A stretch of 57,166 nucleotides of DNA from Alphaproteobacteria bacterium (GCA_947488275.1 CANKZX010000004.1:1-57166); one strand, 5' to 3'. Numbered from the stretch's first letter, positions 19,513-28,205 are shown. Notes: generated from the sequence alone by a model not told the origin. A program made the numbers and translations.

Positions 19513-19920
19513 ATGGATTTACACACACTAAATGAACAGACGCATCGTATCGCACAAGCCGCACGTGAATTAATGACCGAAGCCAATCAACTAAGCGGTC
19601 TCACAAAGAAAATGGCGCAAACAACAGGCAACGTGTCATCTGATCCCTTTGTCATGGGATTAACTGTTTTTATACTAGCGTGCTTTGTTGGTTACTATGT
19701 CGTATGGAAGGTAACCCCTGCCCTTCATTCCCCCTTAATGTCTGTCACCAATGCAATTTCAAGCGTTATTATTGTGGGTGCTCTACTCGCAATGGGACCA
19801 GCCTCGTCGGGTTTATCAGCGTTGTTTGGCTTTATTGCCATTATACTGGCATCCATTAATATCTTTGGTGGATTTGTTGTCACACAACGAATGCTCCACA
19901 TGTTTTCAAAAAATAAATAG
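19513..19920 (+). CDS. pntAB: NAD(P) transhydrogenase alpha subunit, part 2 (PntAB)
   Basis: The small membrane part of domain II. Its 135 residues start with a hydrophilic stretch of about 50 residues ([19 protein letters not shown]). Then come [20 protein letters not shown] and two more hydrophobic helices containing [13 protein letters not shown], the standard PntAB signature. It lies between pntAA and pntB, with the stop eight bases before pntB. Confidence 0.95.
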   Translation: MDLHTLNEQTHRIAQAARELMTEANQLSGLTKKMAQTTGNVSSDPFVMGLTVFILACFVGYYVVWKVTPALHSPLMSVTNAISSVIIVGALLAMGPASSGLSALFGFIAIILASINIFGGFVVTQRMLHMFSKNK

Positions 19921-19928
19921 GTGCACAC

Positions 19929-21332
19929 ATGTCTGAAAGTATGTCTTCGTTTTTGTATTTAATTGCCTCCATTTGCTTTATTATGGGGCTTAAAAAATTA
20001 TCATCCGCCACCACGTCACGAACGGGCAATCTCTATGCGATGTGCGGCATGGCGATTGCTGTGCTGACAACACTCCTTTCATCACGCGTTTCGCACTATC
20101 AATATATTCTGCTTGCAATTATCATTGGCGGCAGTATTGGAACCTATATTGCGAAAAAAATTGAAATGACAGCGCTACCGCAACTGGTTGCTGCCTTTCA
20201 CAGCCTCGTTGGATTAGCCGCTGTTCTTGTTGCTGCAGCGGCGTTTTATTCCCCGCAAGCCTTTGATATTGGCACCGTACAGCACATTCATACAGCCAGT
20301 CTATTTGAAATGTCACTAGGCATTATTGTTGGTGCAATTACCTTTACAGGATCAATTGTAGCCTTTAGCAAACTGCAGGGATTGGTTTCGGGAAAGCCAC
20401 TTCAATTTGCGAATCAACATAAAGTAAATGCCATGCTTGGTGTGTTACTTGCTGTGTTCACCCTTATTTTTATGATCAGTCAATCAACATTCGTTTTCTG
20501 GCTTATTATTATGACAGCTTTTATTCTTGGTTTTTTACTTATCCTTCCCATTGGTGGCGCGGATATGCCTGTGGTTGTCTCGATGCTAAACTCCTATTCA
20601 GGATGGGCTGCAGCTGGCATTGGTTTTACCCTAAACAATCATGTTCTTATTATCGTCGGGGCGCTTGTTGGTGCATCAGGTGCCATCCTAAGTTACATTA
20701 TGTGCAAGGGCATGAATCGTTCAATCTTTAATGTCATTCTAGGCGGTTTTGGGTGTGATGCAAACATGACAACAGATACACATACAAAGCATTCTGACAA
20801 ACCAATTAAGGCAAGTAGTGCTGAAGACGCCGCCTATTTAATGAGCAATGCCCAAACAGTGATTATCGTTCCTGGATATGGCATGGCCGTTGCACAAGCG
20901 CAGCACGCCCTACGTGAGATGGTTGATCTCCTCAAAAATACAGGCATAAAAGTACGTTATGCGATTCACCCCGTTGCAGGGCGCATGCCAGGTCACATGA
21001 ATGTTTTGTTAGCAGAGGCTAATGTCCCGTACGATGAAGTCTTAGAATTGGAAGAAATCAACAGTGATTTTGCCGCAACCGATGTTGTTTTTGTCATTGG
21101 TGCCAATGATATTACCAATCCAGCAGCAAAAACAGATAAATCATCCCCAATCTATGGCATGCCAATCTTAGATGTTGAAAATGCACGTACGGTATTTTTT
21201 GTAAAACGCACATTAGCCTCAGGTTATGCAGGGGTTGATAACGAACTTTTTTATCGTGATAACACAATGATGGTTTTAGGCGATGCTAAAAAAGTATGCG
21301 AAGAAATTATCAAATCATTGAAAGATCTTTAA
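19929..21332 (+). CDS. pntB: NAD(P) transhydrogenase beta subunit PntB
   Basis: This 467-residue subunit supplies the remaining membrane helices (domain II) and the NADP(H)-binding domain III. The N-terminal half is hydrophobic, with GADMPVVVSMLNSYSGWAAA, the conserved motif of the proton channel region. The C-terminal half has the nucleotide fold: IVPGYGMAVAQAQH, AIHPVAGRMPGHMNVLLAEA, and FVIGANDITNPAA. AGGTG lies before the ATG. A terminator hairpin follows the stop closely, closing the pnt operon. Confidence 0.97.
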   Translation: MSESMSSFLYLIASICFIMGLKKLSSATTSRTGNLYAMCGMAIAVLTTLLSSRVSHYQYILLAIIIGGSIGTYIAKKIEMTALPQLVAAFHSLVGLAAVLVAAAAFYSPQAFDIGTVQHIHTASLFEMSLGIIVGAITFTGSIVAFSKLQGLVSGKPLQFANQHKVNAMLGVLLAVFTLIFMISQSTFVFWLIIMTAFILGFLLILPIGGADMPVVVSMLNSYSGWAAAGIGFTLNNHVLIIVGALVGASGAILSYIMCKGMNRSIFNVILGGFGCDANMTTDTHTKHSDKPIKASSAEDAAYLMSNAQTVIIVPGYGMAVAQAQHALREMVDLLKNTGIKVRYAIHPVAGRMPGHMNVLLAEANVPYDEVLELEEINSDFAATDVVFVIGANDITNPAAKTDKSSPIYGMPILDVENARTVFFVKRTLASGYAGVDNELFYRDNTMMVLGDAKKVCEEIIKSLKDL

Positions 21333-21339
21333 GGGGCAA

Positions 21340-21369
21340 TGGGCTCTTAAATTCTTAATTAAGAGCCCA
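21340..21369 (+). terminator. Terminator hairpin after pntB
   Basis: A 10-bp stem (TGGGCTCTTA pairing with TAAGAGCCCA) with a 10-base loop, then a T-rich stretch. Its right arm overlaps the last codons of the DUF2442 pseudogene on the other strand. Confidence 0.75.
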
Positions 21370-21769
21370 TTCACCTTTATCTTTTATTTTTTTATACATT
21401 GCATCTGGCGCTAAATCCAGATCTCCAGGCCAAGTTACAGCTCTATTATCTATACCCCTTGCCTATCATTTTACGAAGATTTAATCACAGAATTTTAAGT
21501 CAGAAACAAGAAAAAATGACGCGAATAGCAAGCTATTTAAGGAATTTTTTCGCCGTTGATGATTTATAAATTTAAAGGGTAAAATTCGTAAAATGATTGG
21601 TAAGGGGGTATAGATATACCTGATTAAAATATTCTTTATCTTTAAGCGGTTCGAATACACCTGTTAAATACGACGATTTTATTTTAATGACACCTTCTAA
21701 TCCATCCAAAAATTTCACAACCAATTCTAAATAAGCAGCAGTTTTAACATAAATTACATCCCAATACAT
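21355..21769 (-). pseudogene. DUF2442 protein gene split by a MITE-like insertion
   Basis: The 5' part (from ATG at 21769) reads MYWDVIYVK...GVFEPLKDKEYFNQVYL, the typical start of DUF2442. The 3' part (21355 to about 21450) reads DNRAVTWPGDLDLAPDAMY and ends KGEWALN. Between them lies a 158-bp inverted-repeat element flanked by TA. Removing the element and one TA joins VYL to DNR in frame and leaves 255 bases (84 residues plus stop), the normal DUF2442 size. DUF2442 genes often sit beside DUF4160 genes; a short tail reading EKIEPLN just upstream (about 21780-21800) might be what is left of one, but that is weak. Confidence 0.85.
21453..21610. mobile_element. 158-bp MITE-like element with TA target duplication
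   Basis: Both ends start TACCCC and share ATCATTTTACGAA at matching distance. The terminal inverted repeats are about 26 bases with one gap and two mismatches. TA flanks both sides (21451-21452 and 21611-21612). No coding capacity is visible. TA duplication fits mobilisation by an IS630/Tc1-type transposase, none of which lies in this window. Confidence 0.8.
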
Positions 21770-21940
21770 GGCGCCCCTCTCTAATTTAATGGCTCAATTT
21801 TCTCAGTCCAATATATAATGTATCTTAAAACTGATTGCTAGTTGGTTTTGTCACATCTATTAAATTCATCGCTATTAATTATATCTTAATTTTTCTGTGT
21901 TTTAATAATCATATAAATCGATTAAGAAGGATTTTTAGCG

Positions 21941-22114
21941 ATGATAAAAATAAGCAAATTACTTGCAGCAGCAACACTCTTGATTTCCTTTGGTGTGCAT
22001 GCAGAAAATCCAGCACCACAACCCACACCCGAAGAATTAGCAGCCCTAGCAGCAGCACAACAAGCGGCAGCAGCACAAGCTGAAGCAATTCGAAACCAAC
22101 AAAACAGGTCATAA
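21941..22114 (+). CDS. Small secreted Ala/Gln/Pro-rich protein, 57 residues
   Basis: AGAAGG lies ten bases before the ATG, and a clear signal peptide (MIKISKLLAAATLLISFGVHA) ends at an Ala-x-Ala-like site. The mature 36 residues are AENPAPQPTPEELAALAA followed by an Ala/Gln helix ending NQQNRS. A terminator hairpin follows. The combination of RBS, signal peptide and terminator supports a real gene despite its size. Function unknown. Confidence 0.7.
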   Translation: MIKISKLLAAATLLISFGVHAENPAPQPTPEELAALAAAQQAAAAQAEAIRNQQNRS

Positions 22115-22138
22115 CAAATCGTTTTTTAACCATAAAAA

Positions 22139-22169
22139 GGTGGAAATTTTACACGCTGATTTTTCCACC
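22139..22169 (+). terminator. Probable terminator after the 57-residue gene
   Basis: GGTGGAAA pairs with TTTCCACC across a loop of about 15 bases, followed by a T-rich stretch. Confidence 0.55.
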
Positions 22170-22272
22170 CACTTTTTAAATTCGCATTTCATCGTTTCTG
22201 GGTTCTTTATTTTTAATTTTATATATGTTTTAATCAATATTTATATATAAAATCACATACAAAAGGCATCTT

Positions 22273-22920
22273 ATGGCTTTTAAATCAAAAATAATCTTGT
22301 TAAGAATCCAATTAAAAGCATTCTCCCTTATTGAATTATCGATTGTTCTTGTCATCATGGGTGTCCTAATGGGCGCCGTTTTTAAAGGACAGGATCTCCT
22401 CGATGTTGCTAAAATTCGATCAGTCGTCAATGATTTTCAACATATAAAAATAGCTATCAGTACATACCGCGATACCTATGGCTCATATCCTGGGGATGAT
22501 CCTCATGCACACGAACGTTTCGGCAGCACAATACGCAGTGGCGATGGTAATAATATTATTAACACAACCGATGAACAAGCCCATGTATGGATTCACCTTA
22601 ATAAAGCAGGAGATATCGAATCACCCGAACCACCCGAATCAAAATTTGGCGGAAATTACACAATTGTTTACCAACCAACAGAATCAATGCCTGGTCACTG
22701 GATACGGCTTTCAAAAAACAATGGCGAAGGACTATTAACCCCCAAACAAGCACAAAAATTAATGACCAAAGTTGATGAAGGAACAGCCGCACGTAACCCA
22801 AATGATGGACTCCTCCGCATTACAAATGGATCAAATACAGTATCAGAATCGTGTCTTCAAGGTGTAAATCTTAATATGAATACAAGAAATCAAGTATGTA
22901 TTGTATACATGAAAATGTAG
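22273..22920 (+). CDS. Prepilin-like protein with type IV N-terminal methylation motif
   Basis: 215 residues. A basic leader (MAFKSKIILLRIQLKA) precedes FSLIELSIVLVIMGVLMG, the classic class III signal with Glu at mature position 5. The rest is globular: KIRSVVNDFQHIKIAISTYRDT, YGSYPGDDPHAHERFG, then a C-terminal pair of cysteines (ESCLQGV and NQVCIVY) that could form the usual D-region disulfide. It resembles pseudopilins of type II secretion or minor type IV pilins. Peptidase, ATPase and other assembly genes are not in the window. Confidence 0.85.
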   Translation: MAFKSKIILLRIQLKAFSLIELSIVLVIMGVLMGAVFKGQDLLDVAKIRSVVNDFQHIKIAISTYRDTYGSYPGDDPHAHERFGSTIRSGDGNNIINTTDEQAHVWIHLNKAGDIESPEPPESKFGGNYTIVYQPTESMPGHWIRLSKNNGEGLLTPKQAQKLMTKVDEGTAARNPNDGLLRITNGSNTVSESCLQGVNLNMNTRNQVCIVYMKM

Positions 22921-23008
22921 ATAGAAATTATTTTCATATTTTAACCATTTATTAATCACTTTATTTCTATAATGATGTTAGTAAAACGTAAAACACAGGT
23001 GTCATTCT

Positions 23009-23425
23009 ATGAAAATAAATTTTAAATTGTGCGCTTTAGCTGCTGTTCTAAATATTTCATCACTTCTTTCAGGTGATGCATTTGCAATGGGCGGTATGCC
23101 TGGTATGGGAATGCCTGGGATGGGCGGTATGCATGGAATGCCTCCTATGGGCGGTATGCCTGGTATGGGTGGCATGCCAGGAATGCCTGGTATGGGCGGT
23201 ATGCCTCCAATGCCTGGAACACAGCTTATGTGCCAAGTAGGTCAACCAATGATGGGTATGCCTGGAATCCAATTAACGTGTCAACCTGCAGGCGGTATGG
23301 GCGGCGGTATGCCTGGCATGGGAATGCCTGGGATGGGTGGCATGCCTGGGATGCCTCCTATGGGCGGTATGCCTGGCATGGGCGGCGGTATGGGTGGCAT
23401 GCCTCCAATGGGCATGATGCGCTAA
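23009..23425 (+). CDS. Secreted methionine/glycine-rich repeat protein
   Basis: 138 residues. The signal peptide ([20 protein letters not shown], cleaved near GDAFA) is followed by tandem [12 protein letters not shown] pentad-hexad repeats, in which roughly every third residue is Met. A central non-repeat block holds the only two mature cysteines ([20 protein letters not shown]). Met-rich exported proteins can bind Cu(I) or act as oxidant sinks; that is inference here. CAGGTG precedes the ATG, and a strong terminator follows, so it is a monocistronic unit. Confidence 0.8.
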   Translation: MKINFKLCALAAVLNISSLLSGDAFAMGGMPGMGMPGMGGMHGMPPMGGMPGMGGMPGMPGMGGMPPMPGTQLMCQVGQPMMGMPGIQLTCQPAGGMGGGMPGMGMPGMGGMPGMPPMGGMPGMGGGMGGMPPMGMMR

Positions 23426-23456
23426 TTACGCAATACACGTTGTGTAAATCAATCAA

Positions 23457-23489
23457 AAATAGGCTGATCTTTTCAAAGTCAGCCTATTT
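23457..23489 (+). terminator. Terminator after the Met/Gly-rich gene
   Basis: An 11-bp perfect stem (AAATAGGCTGA pairing with TCAGCCTATTT) with an 11-base loop, the right arm ending in TTT. Confidence 0.8.
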
Positions 23490-23634
23490 GTTATTTATAC
23501 CCATCATAAAGCAACCTATTTATTCACAATGGGTATAATTCAAATATACAAAATAAAAAATTATAATTTTAACTCATTTTTAACATTTCTACGTTTAAAT
23601 TAAGATGTACACCATAGAAAATATGTGAAATGCA

Positions 23635-25206
23635 ATGATATTAAAATTTGTGACTTATATCCTTTTCCCCATTACACTGCACGTATTGCTAACGCATGCT
23701 GTGCAATCGAGCACATCGACCTCATCGTCATCGACAGCATCAGCGCCAACAACGCCAACGACATCACCTACCACACCATCACCCGATAAAAAGGCAGATG
23801 AAATCAAAACAGCGGAGAAGGCACAAATAGCCTCTCAAACACTCGATTCATTTTTACAAAATGGTCAAACAAGCACGTCTTCAACTGCTGCATCATCTAA
23901 CACACCTTCAGCTACATCATCCAATACGCCTTCAGCTGCACCAACGGGAACACTAAGTAGTTCTTCAAGTATGAATACATCAACACCACCTCCTTCAAAC
24001 GCAAGCGGTTCATCAAATACTGGATCAAATGGAGCATCTGGATCAACAAATTACGCCTCAAGTAGCAGCAATTACGTACCAGGTGCAAGCAACAGCTCTT
24101 CTGGGTCAACAAATTACGCCTCAGGTAGCAACAATTACGTACCAGGAGCCACATCTTTCAACCCAAGCAATAACAGTGGCAACGCATCTCCATACACAGG
24201 TAGTGGAAGCTATATGCCTGGCGTATCTACTTATGGACCTGGTTTTGCCAGTGCAGGCATGAACGGCAGCAATGGACTTGCCTCTGGCGCAAGTAATTAT
24301 CAAGTCGGCAATAATCCATATGGCAATTATGCTGCTGGTTCAAGTGCACAATATAGCCCAAGCTACCAACCAACCATTGCACCATCAAATTATACGGGAA
24401 GTATATCATCCAACACAACGGGACAAAATACTAATCAAACAGAATATCAATCCGCACAAACCCTCACAAATACAGTTGCTGAAGAAATCACATCCTATCG
24501 CGCTGCGACAGAACGCCTCGCAAAGGATACAGAAAAAGCCGCAAAACTAGCGAGAGAATCCGCAGCAAAAGCCGTTGCCGAAGCAACAGACGTCATTGTT
24601 GCTACACTTGCCAATCAACCAACCGTTTCTGAAATGGGAAGAAAAGCTCTAATAACTCTATCAAAAGCCGCACAAACAGCTGATCTTGAAAGCAAAGATG
24701 TTGAAGCCGATCCGCTCGCTACCCCTGCGCAAAAATTAGCCGCACAAAAATTAGCTACCCAATTAGCGGCAAACTATCAGGCACTCTATCAAGCGCAAAG
24801 CCTACAAGAAAATACCTTTAACGCCATTCAAACAGCCTCACAACTCGCTGAACGTGCACGTGATTTTGTAAAACCAATGATTCTTGCCGCCGATGCAGCA
24901 ATCAAAGCAAATGATATGGCGCAAGCCGCACTAGCAGCCGCTAAAAATGCAGATGGTAATGCAGCTCTCCCCATGTTCGACCTTAAAACCCCCGAATCTA
25001 TGCTCAATGCAGTGAACGATTGCCGTAAACGCACAAAAGAAGAATGCCAACATCGTGATACACATTGTATTTGGTTTAATGAAATTGTAGGATGCACCTT
25101 CAAATGCAACAGCGTTGCTAATCAATCTGTTTGCAGCACAATTGGCAAAGGAAAACTATGTATCTGGGGCGACAATCAAGGAAAACCATTCTGTTTCCAT
25201 AAGTAA
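23635..25206 (+). CDS. Secreted Ser/Thr/Asn-rich repeat protein with Cys-rich C-terminus
   Basis: 523 residues. The signal sequence (MILKFVTYILFPITLHVLL) leads into a Ser/Thr/Pro region with duplicated SNTPSA units. A Gly/Ser/Asn/Tyr region follows with repeats of SGSTNYASGS and NNYVPGA (about residues 135-250). A long Ala-rich helical segment (about 275-450) comes next. The final 60 residues hold eight cysteines in two similar halves, each with a CIW motif (CQHRDTHCIWFNEIVGC and CSTIGKGKLCIWGDNQGK). The layout suggests a surface stalk with a disulfide-bonded tip. No known family recognised. Confidence 0.75.
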   Translation: MILKFVTYILFPITLHVLLTHAVQSSTSTSSSSTASAPTTPTTSPTTPSPDKKADEIKTAEKAQIASQTLDSFLQNGQTSTSSTAASSNTPSATSSNTPSAAPTGTLSSSSSMNTSTPPPSNASGSSNTGSNGASGSTNYASSSSNYVPGASNSSSGSTNYASGSNNYVPGATSFNPSNNSGNASPYTGSGSYMPGVSTYGPGFASAGMNGSNGLASGASNYQVGNNPYGNYAAGSSAQYSPSYQPTIAPSNYTGSISSNTTGQNTNQTEYQSAQTLTNTVAEEITSYRAATERLAKDTEKAAKLARESAAKAVAEATDVIVATLANQPTVSEMGRKALITLSKAAQTADLESKDVEADPLATPAQKLAAQKLATQLAANYQALYQAQSLQENTFNAIQTASQLAERARDFVKPMILAADAAIKANDMAQAALAAAKNADGNAALPMFDLKTPESMLNAVNDCRKRTKEECQHRDTHCIWFNEIVGCTFKCNSVANQSVCSTIGKGKLCIWGDNQGKPFCFHK

Positions 25207-25250
25207 AATTAGTCGTTTCAGCAGACACAATGAAGTCAGCACACCTAATA

Positions 25251-25286
25251 AAAAAAGACGTCATTTTCAAAGGACGTCTTTTTTTT
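25251..25286. terminator. Bidirectional terminator between the Ser/Asn-rich gene and rpmJ
   Basis: AAAAAAGACGTC and GACGTCTTTTTTTT form a long stem around ATTTTCAAAG. It has a T-run on either strand and sits between converging genes. Confidence 0.85.
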
Positions 25287-25327
25287 ATTAACTGTAATTC
25301 GAAATTAAATCGATATTAATACCGCCC

Positions 25328-25453
25328 TTATCCTTGACGTGCTTTAAAACGTGGGTTTAATTTGTTAATTACATACAAACGACCACGTCTGCGCACAACT
25401 TTACAAGCCTTGTGGCGACTTTTTAACGTTTTAAGTGAATTTGCTATTTTCAT
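25328..25453 (-). CDS. rpmJ: 50S ribosomal protein L36
   Basis: A 41-residue protein reading [20 protein letters not shown] then [21 protein letters not shown], the alphaproteobacterial L36 form that has one Cys in place of the full zinc-ligand set. AGGAG is nine bases before the ATG. The bidirectional terminator at 25251-25286 closes it. It stands alone, which is usual for rpmJ in this class. Confidence 0.95.
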   Translation of the reverse strand: MKIANSLKTLKSRHKACKVVRRRGRLYVINKLNPRFKARQG

Positions 25454-25578
25454 GATATGAAAAACTCCTAATAACTGCATAAAGTGTATAAGAAACACAC
25501 CAATATGTCAATTGTAAATTATACAAATTGTCAGCAACAAAAATATTGATTTTCATCAATACACGTGTGTATATATAA

Positions 25579-25783
25579 GAAACTGTCCTTCAAACATTTA
25601 CACTATCTATTCTATGATTATTTTCAGAAAATAATCATAGCCCCCTTCGGGAACCAATCTATTTCGCTATTACCATCGTCTTTTTTATCGCGATTAGTGC
25701 TACTAGTCGACTCAAAAAAAAGACTTGATATTATCAGAATAGATTTTTGTTTATATGAATGTATATGTTTAAAGGACAGTCTC
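25579..25783. mobile_element. 205-bp element with 24-bp terminal inverted repeats
   Basis: The left end starts GAAACTGTCCTTCAAACAT and the right end, reversed, starts GAGACTGTCCTTTAAACAT. There are three mismatches in 24 bases. TAA flanks both sides, which fits a 3-base target duplication of the TNA type seen with some IS5-group elements. Inside is a perfect 14-bp palindrome at 25612-25640 with a one-base centre. There is no transposase, so it is probably non-autonomous. It occupies most of the 505-base gap before the permease gene. Confidence 0.65.
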
Positions 25784-25817
25784 TAAAGCTTATAAACAGA
25801 AATGAATAGTCAATGAT

Positions 25818-25880
25818 GATTTTCCAAGACGTCAGAAAATCCAAAGTACAAAAGCCCCAGCTACGAAAGCCCTTGGGGGC
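25818..25880 (+). promoter_or_regulatory. Two hairpins in the permease leader
   Basis: GATTTTC (25818) pairs with GAAAATC (25835), and GCCCCAG (25854) pairs with the CTTGGGGGC region (25872-25880). They lie 79-140 bases before the permease start and could be an attenuator or a regulatory leader. I could not match a known riboswitch. Confidence 0.3.
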
Positions 25881-25958
25881 ATCGTTTTAACATACGGCAC
25901 AACAGGTGCCCTCTCGTCTCTTTGCACTTTGTAATTCTTTTCGTTTTTGGAGCCTATT

Positions 25959-27275
25959 ATGGCAGCATCTTCTTCACAAAAAATTGGTCTATGGACTCTC
26001 ATTATGCTGGTTACTGGGAACTTGGTTGGTTCTGGTGTCTTTATGCTACCAGCAACACTTGCCGCTTTTGGCTCGCTTTGCATTGGTGGCTGGATTGCAA
26101 CGTCCATCGGTGCAATTCTTCTCTCCCTCGTCTTCGCTGGTCTTAGTTGCCGTAGCCCTAAAACAGGCGGACCACACACTTATGTATACGAAGCCTTTGG
26201 CGCAACTGCCGCGTTTTATACCAGCTGGGGATATTGGGTACTTTCATGGGTCAGCAATGCAGCCCTTGTAGTTGGCGCGATTGGCTACGCCTCCTCTATT
26301 GTTGGCGGTTTTTCACCGTTAACAACTTTTTTTCTTGAGGTTTTCTTAATTTTAAGCATTTCTATCATCAATTTATATGGTCTTCAAATCGCAGGTAGAT
26401 TTGAATTTATTATTACCATTTTTAAACTTATTCCCCTCGTTGTCGTACCCGTTATTGGTCTATTCACCATTGATTCTCATAACTTCATTCCTTTTAATGC
26501 AACATCAGGTTCAGCATTTTCTGCACTCAATACAACAGCATTATTAGCCTTATGGGCATTTATTGGTCTTGAAACAGGAACCGTACCTGGCACAGATGTT
26601 GATAATCCGAAAAAAAACATCCCACGTGCGATTCTGATCGGCACATTAATCGCTGCCTTTATCTATATTATTGGGACAGCTGTTATTATGGGCGTCGTTC
26701 CGCGGGATCAATTACTCGCATCAAAGGCACCGTATGCAGATCTAGCAACCATTTTATTTGGCGGAAATTGGGGAATTCCCGTCGCCATTATGGGCGCCGT
26801 ATGTTGCATTGGTGCCCTCAATGGGTGGACAATGGTTGTTTCACGCATTGCACTGGGTGCCGCAAACGATGGTTTATTTCCCGCTATTTTTAAAAAAGAA
26901 ACGACGTCAGGCGTCCCCCTTTGGGGCACCATCATTTCGTCAGGATGTTCGATCCCTTTCGTTGCCCTTTCAATGACACCAAATCTACTCGATCAATTTA
27001 ATTTTATTATCGATTTTTCACTAACGCTCGCCTTGGTCATATACCTAACATGCATCGCTGCCTATTTTATGATTTTAAAAAAATCGGGTGGACTTAATAA
27101 AAAAGAAACCTGCATTGGCGTTGCTGCACTTACGTTTTCTTTATGGACATTGATTGCGTCAAGTGCTGTGATGTTAATGTGGTCAACCCTTATTCTAATT
27201 GCAGGCGTGCCTGTTTGGTTGTGGCAAAAACGACAACCAAACAACAAGCACACACAAAGTGAATTCTGCGCATAA
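25959..27275 (+). CDS. APC-superfamily amino acid permease (AdiC-like)
   Basis: About 438 residues and twelve expected membrane helices. The first helix has the APC substrate motif GNLVGSGVFMLPATLAA. WAFIGLETGTVPGTDVDNPKKN follows in the middle. The closest feel is the arginine/agmatine and glutamate/GABA antiporter branch. An in-frame TTG four codons earlier is unlikely to be the start, because GGAG is placed six bases before the ATG at 25959. It probably imports host amino acids or exchanges them; substrate cannot be told from sequence. Confidence 0.88.
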   Translation: MAASSSQKIGLWTLIMLVTGNLVGSGVFMLPATLAAFGSLCIGGWIATSIGAILLSLVFAGLSCRSPKTGGPHTYVYEAFGATAAFYTSWGYWVLSWVSNAALVVGAIGYASSIVGGFSPLTTFFLEVFLILSISIINLYGLQIAGRFEFIITIFKLIPLVVVPVIGLFTIDSHNFIPFNATSGSAFSALNTTALLALWAFIGLETGTVPGTDVDNPKKNIPRAILIGTLIAAFIYIIGTAVIMGVVPRDQLLASKAPYADLATILFGGNWGIPVAIMGAVCCIGALNGWTMVVSRIALGAANDGLFPAIFKKETTSGVPLWGTIISSGCSIPFVALSMTPNLLDQFNFIIDFSLTLALVIYLTCIAAYFMILKKSGGLNKKETCIGVAALTFSLWTLIASSAVMLMWSTLILIAGVPVWLWQKRQPNNKHTQSEFCA

Positions 27276-27290
27276 GGTTATTAGAAAAAG

Positions 27291-28205
27291 TTATTGAAAA
27301 AGCTCCTTCAGAAAGCGTTGCTTTTCCATCCAGTTTTCTTCAACCTTCACAAAAATAAAAAGGTGCACTTTTTGCTCAAGATAATACTCCATCTCAGAGC
27401 GCGCCTTCATATTAATATCCTTAATACGCTGCCCCTTTTTACCAACAACAATCGCCTTTTGACTATCACGTGCCACAACAATAGCCTGCGAAATCTTTAC
27501 GGATCCATTATCGAAAACTTCATACTTTTCAGTCTCAACAAAAGTTTCGTAAGGCAATTCATTTTGCAACTGCAAATATAATTGTTCGCGCGTTATTTCA
27601 GCTGCCCACATTTTTTTCGGTGCATCTGAAATTTGATCTTCATCAAACAACCATGGACCAAAAGGAAGACGTGCGATAATCTTATCAACAAGATCATCAA
27701 CACCACTGCCCTTTTGCGCGGAGACCATAAAGAATTCTTTGGCTTTATTAAGCTGATTAAAAGGCTCCGCCACTTTAAATAAGCGTTCTTTATCAATCAA
27801 ATCAACTTTATTAAATACAATATATAGTGGCGTTGAATGGGGCAAACGTTCAATCAGCTTCAAATCATCTGTTTGATTTTTCCCCGTTACATCAACCATA
27901 TATACAATAATATCGGCATCTTTCGGCGCTTCCCAGGCTTCACGCACCAATTCTTGTTCTAATGAACGCTTAGGCTGAAAAAGACCTGGCGTATCAACCA
28001 GAATCATTTGCGTATTATCTTTAACCTGAATACCAAGCACACGACGACGTGTCGTTTGCACCTTTGGTGAAACAATAGATACTTTATGTCCCGTTATTTT
28101 GTTAACAAGTGTTGATTTCCCTGCATTTGGCTGCCCCAACACAGCAACATAGCCACAGCGTTTCTGACCATCAGGCAAAGCCACATCCCTCACATGATCA
28201 CTCAT
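27291..28205 (-). CDS. era: Ribosome-assembly GTPase Era
   Basis: Era binds the 3' end of 16S rRNA during 30S maturation. All G motifs are seen: GQPNAGKS at residues 24-31, the T of QTTRRR in switch I, DTPG, and NKVD. The C-terminal KH domain has VVGKKGQRIKDINMKARSEM. Length 304 is typical. The start overlaps the stop of the DUF4167 gene by four bases (ATGA), so the two are translated together. Confidence 0.97.
   Translation of the reverse strand: MSDHVRDVALPDGQKRCGYVAVLGQPNAGKSTLVNKITGHKVSIVSPKVQTTRRRVLGIQVKDNTQMILVDTPGLFQPKRSLEQELVREAWEAPKDADIIVYMVDVTGKNQTDDLKLIERLPHSTPLYIVFNKVDLIDKERLFKVAEPFNQLNKAKEFFMVSAQKGSGVDDLVDKIIARLPFGPWLFDEDQISDAPKKMWAAEITREQLYLQLQNELPYETFVETEKYEVFDNGSVKISQAIVVARDSQKAIVVGKKGQRIKDINMKARSEMEYYLEQKVHLFIFVKVEENWMEKQRFLKELFQ

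Noticed and set aside
21835..22083. 82-codon plus-strand frame
   Set aside because: It overlaps the better supported 57-residue gene (RBS, signal peptide, terminator) in another frame and ends in an artificial Ser/Thr run.
23069..23272. Minus-strand and frame-shifted frames in the Met/Gly repeat gene
   Set aside because: They are products of the repeat DNA; the plus frame has a signal peptide, RBS and terminator.
25565..25786. 73-codon plus-strand frame
   Set aside because: It coincides with the 205-bp inverted-repeat element, has no RBS and shows no transposase motif.
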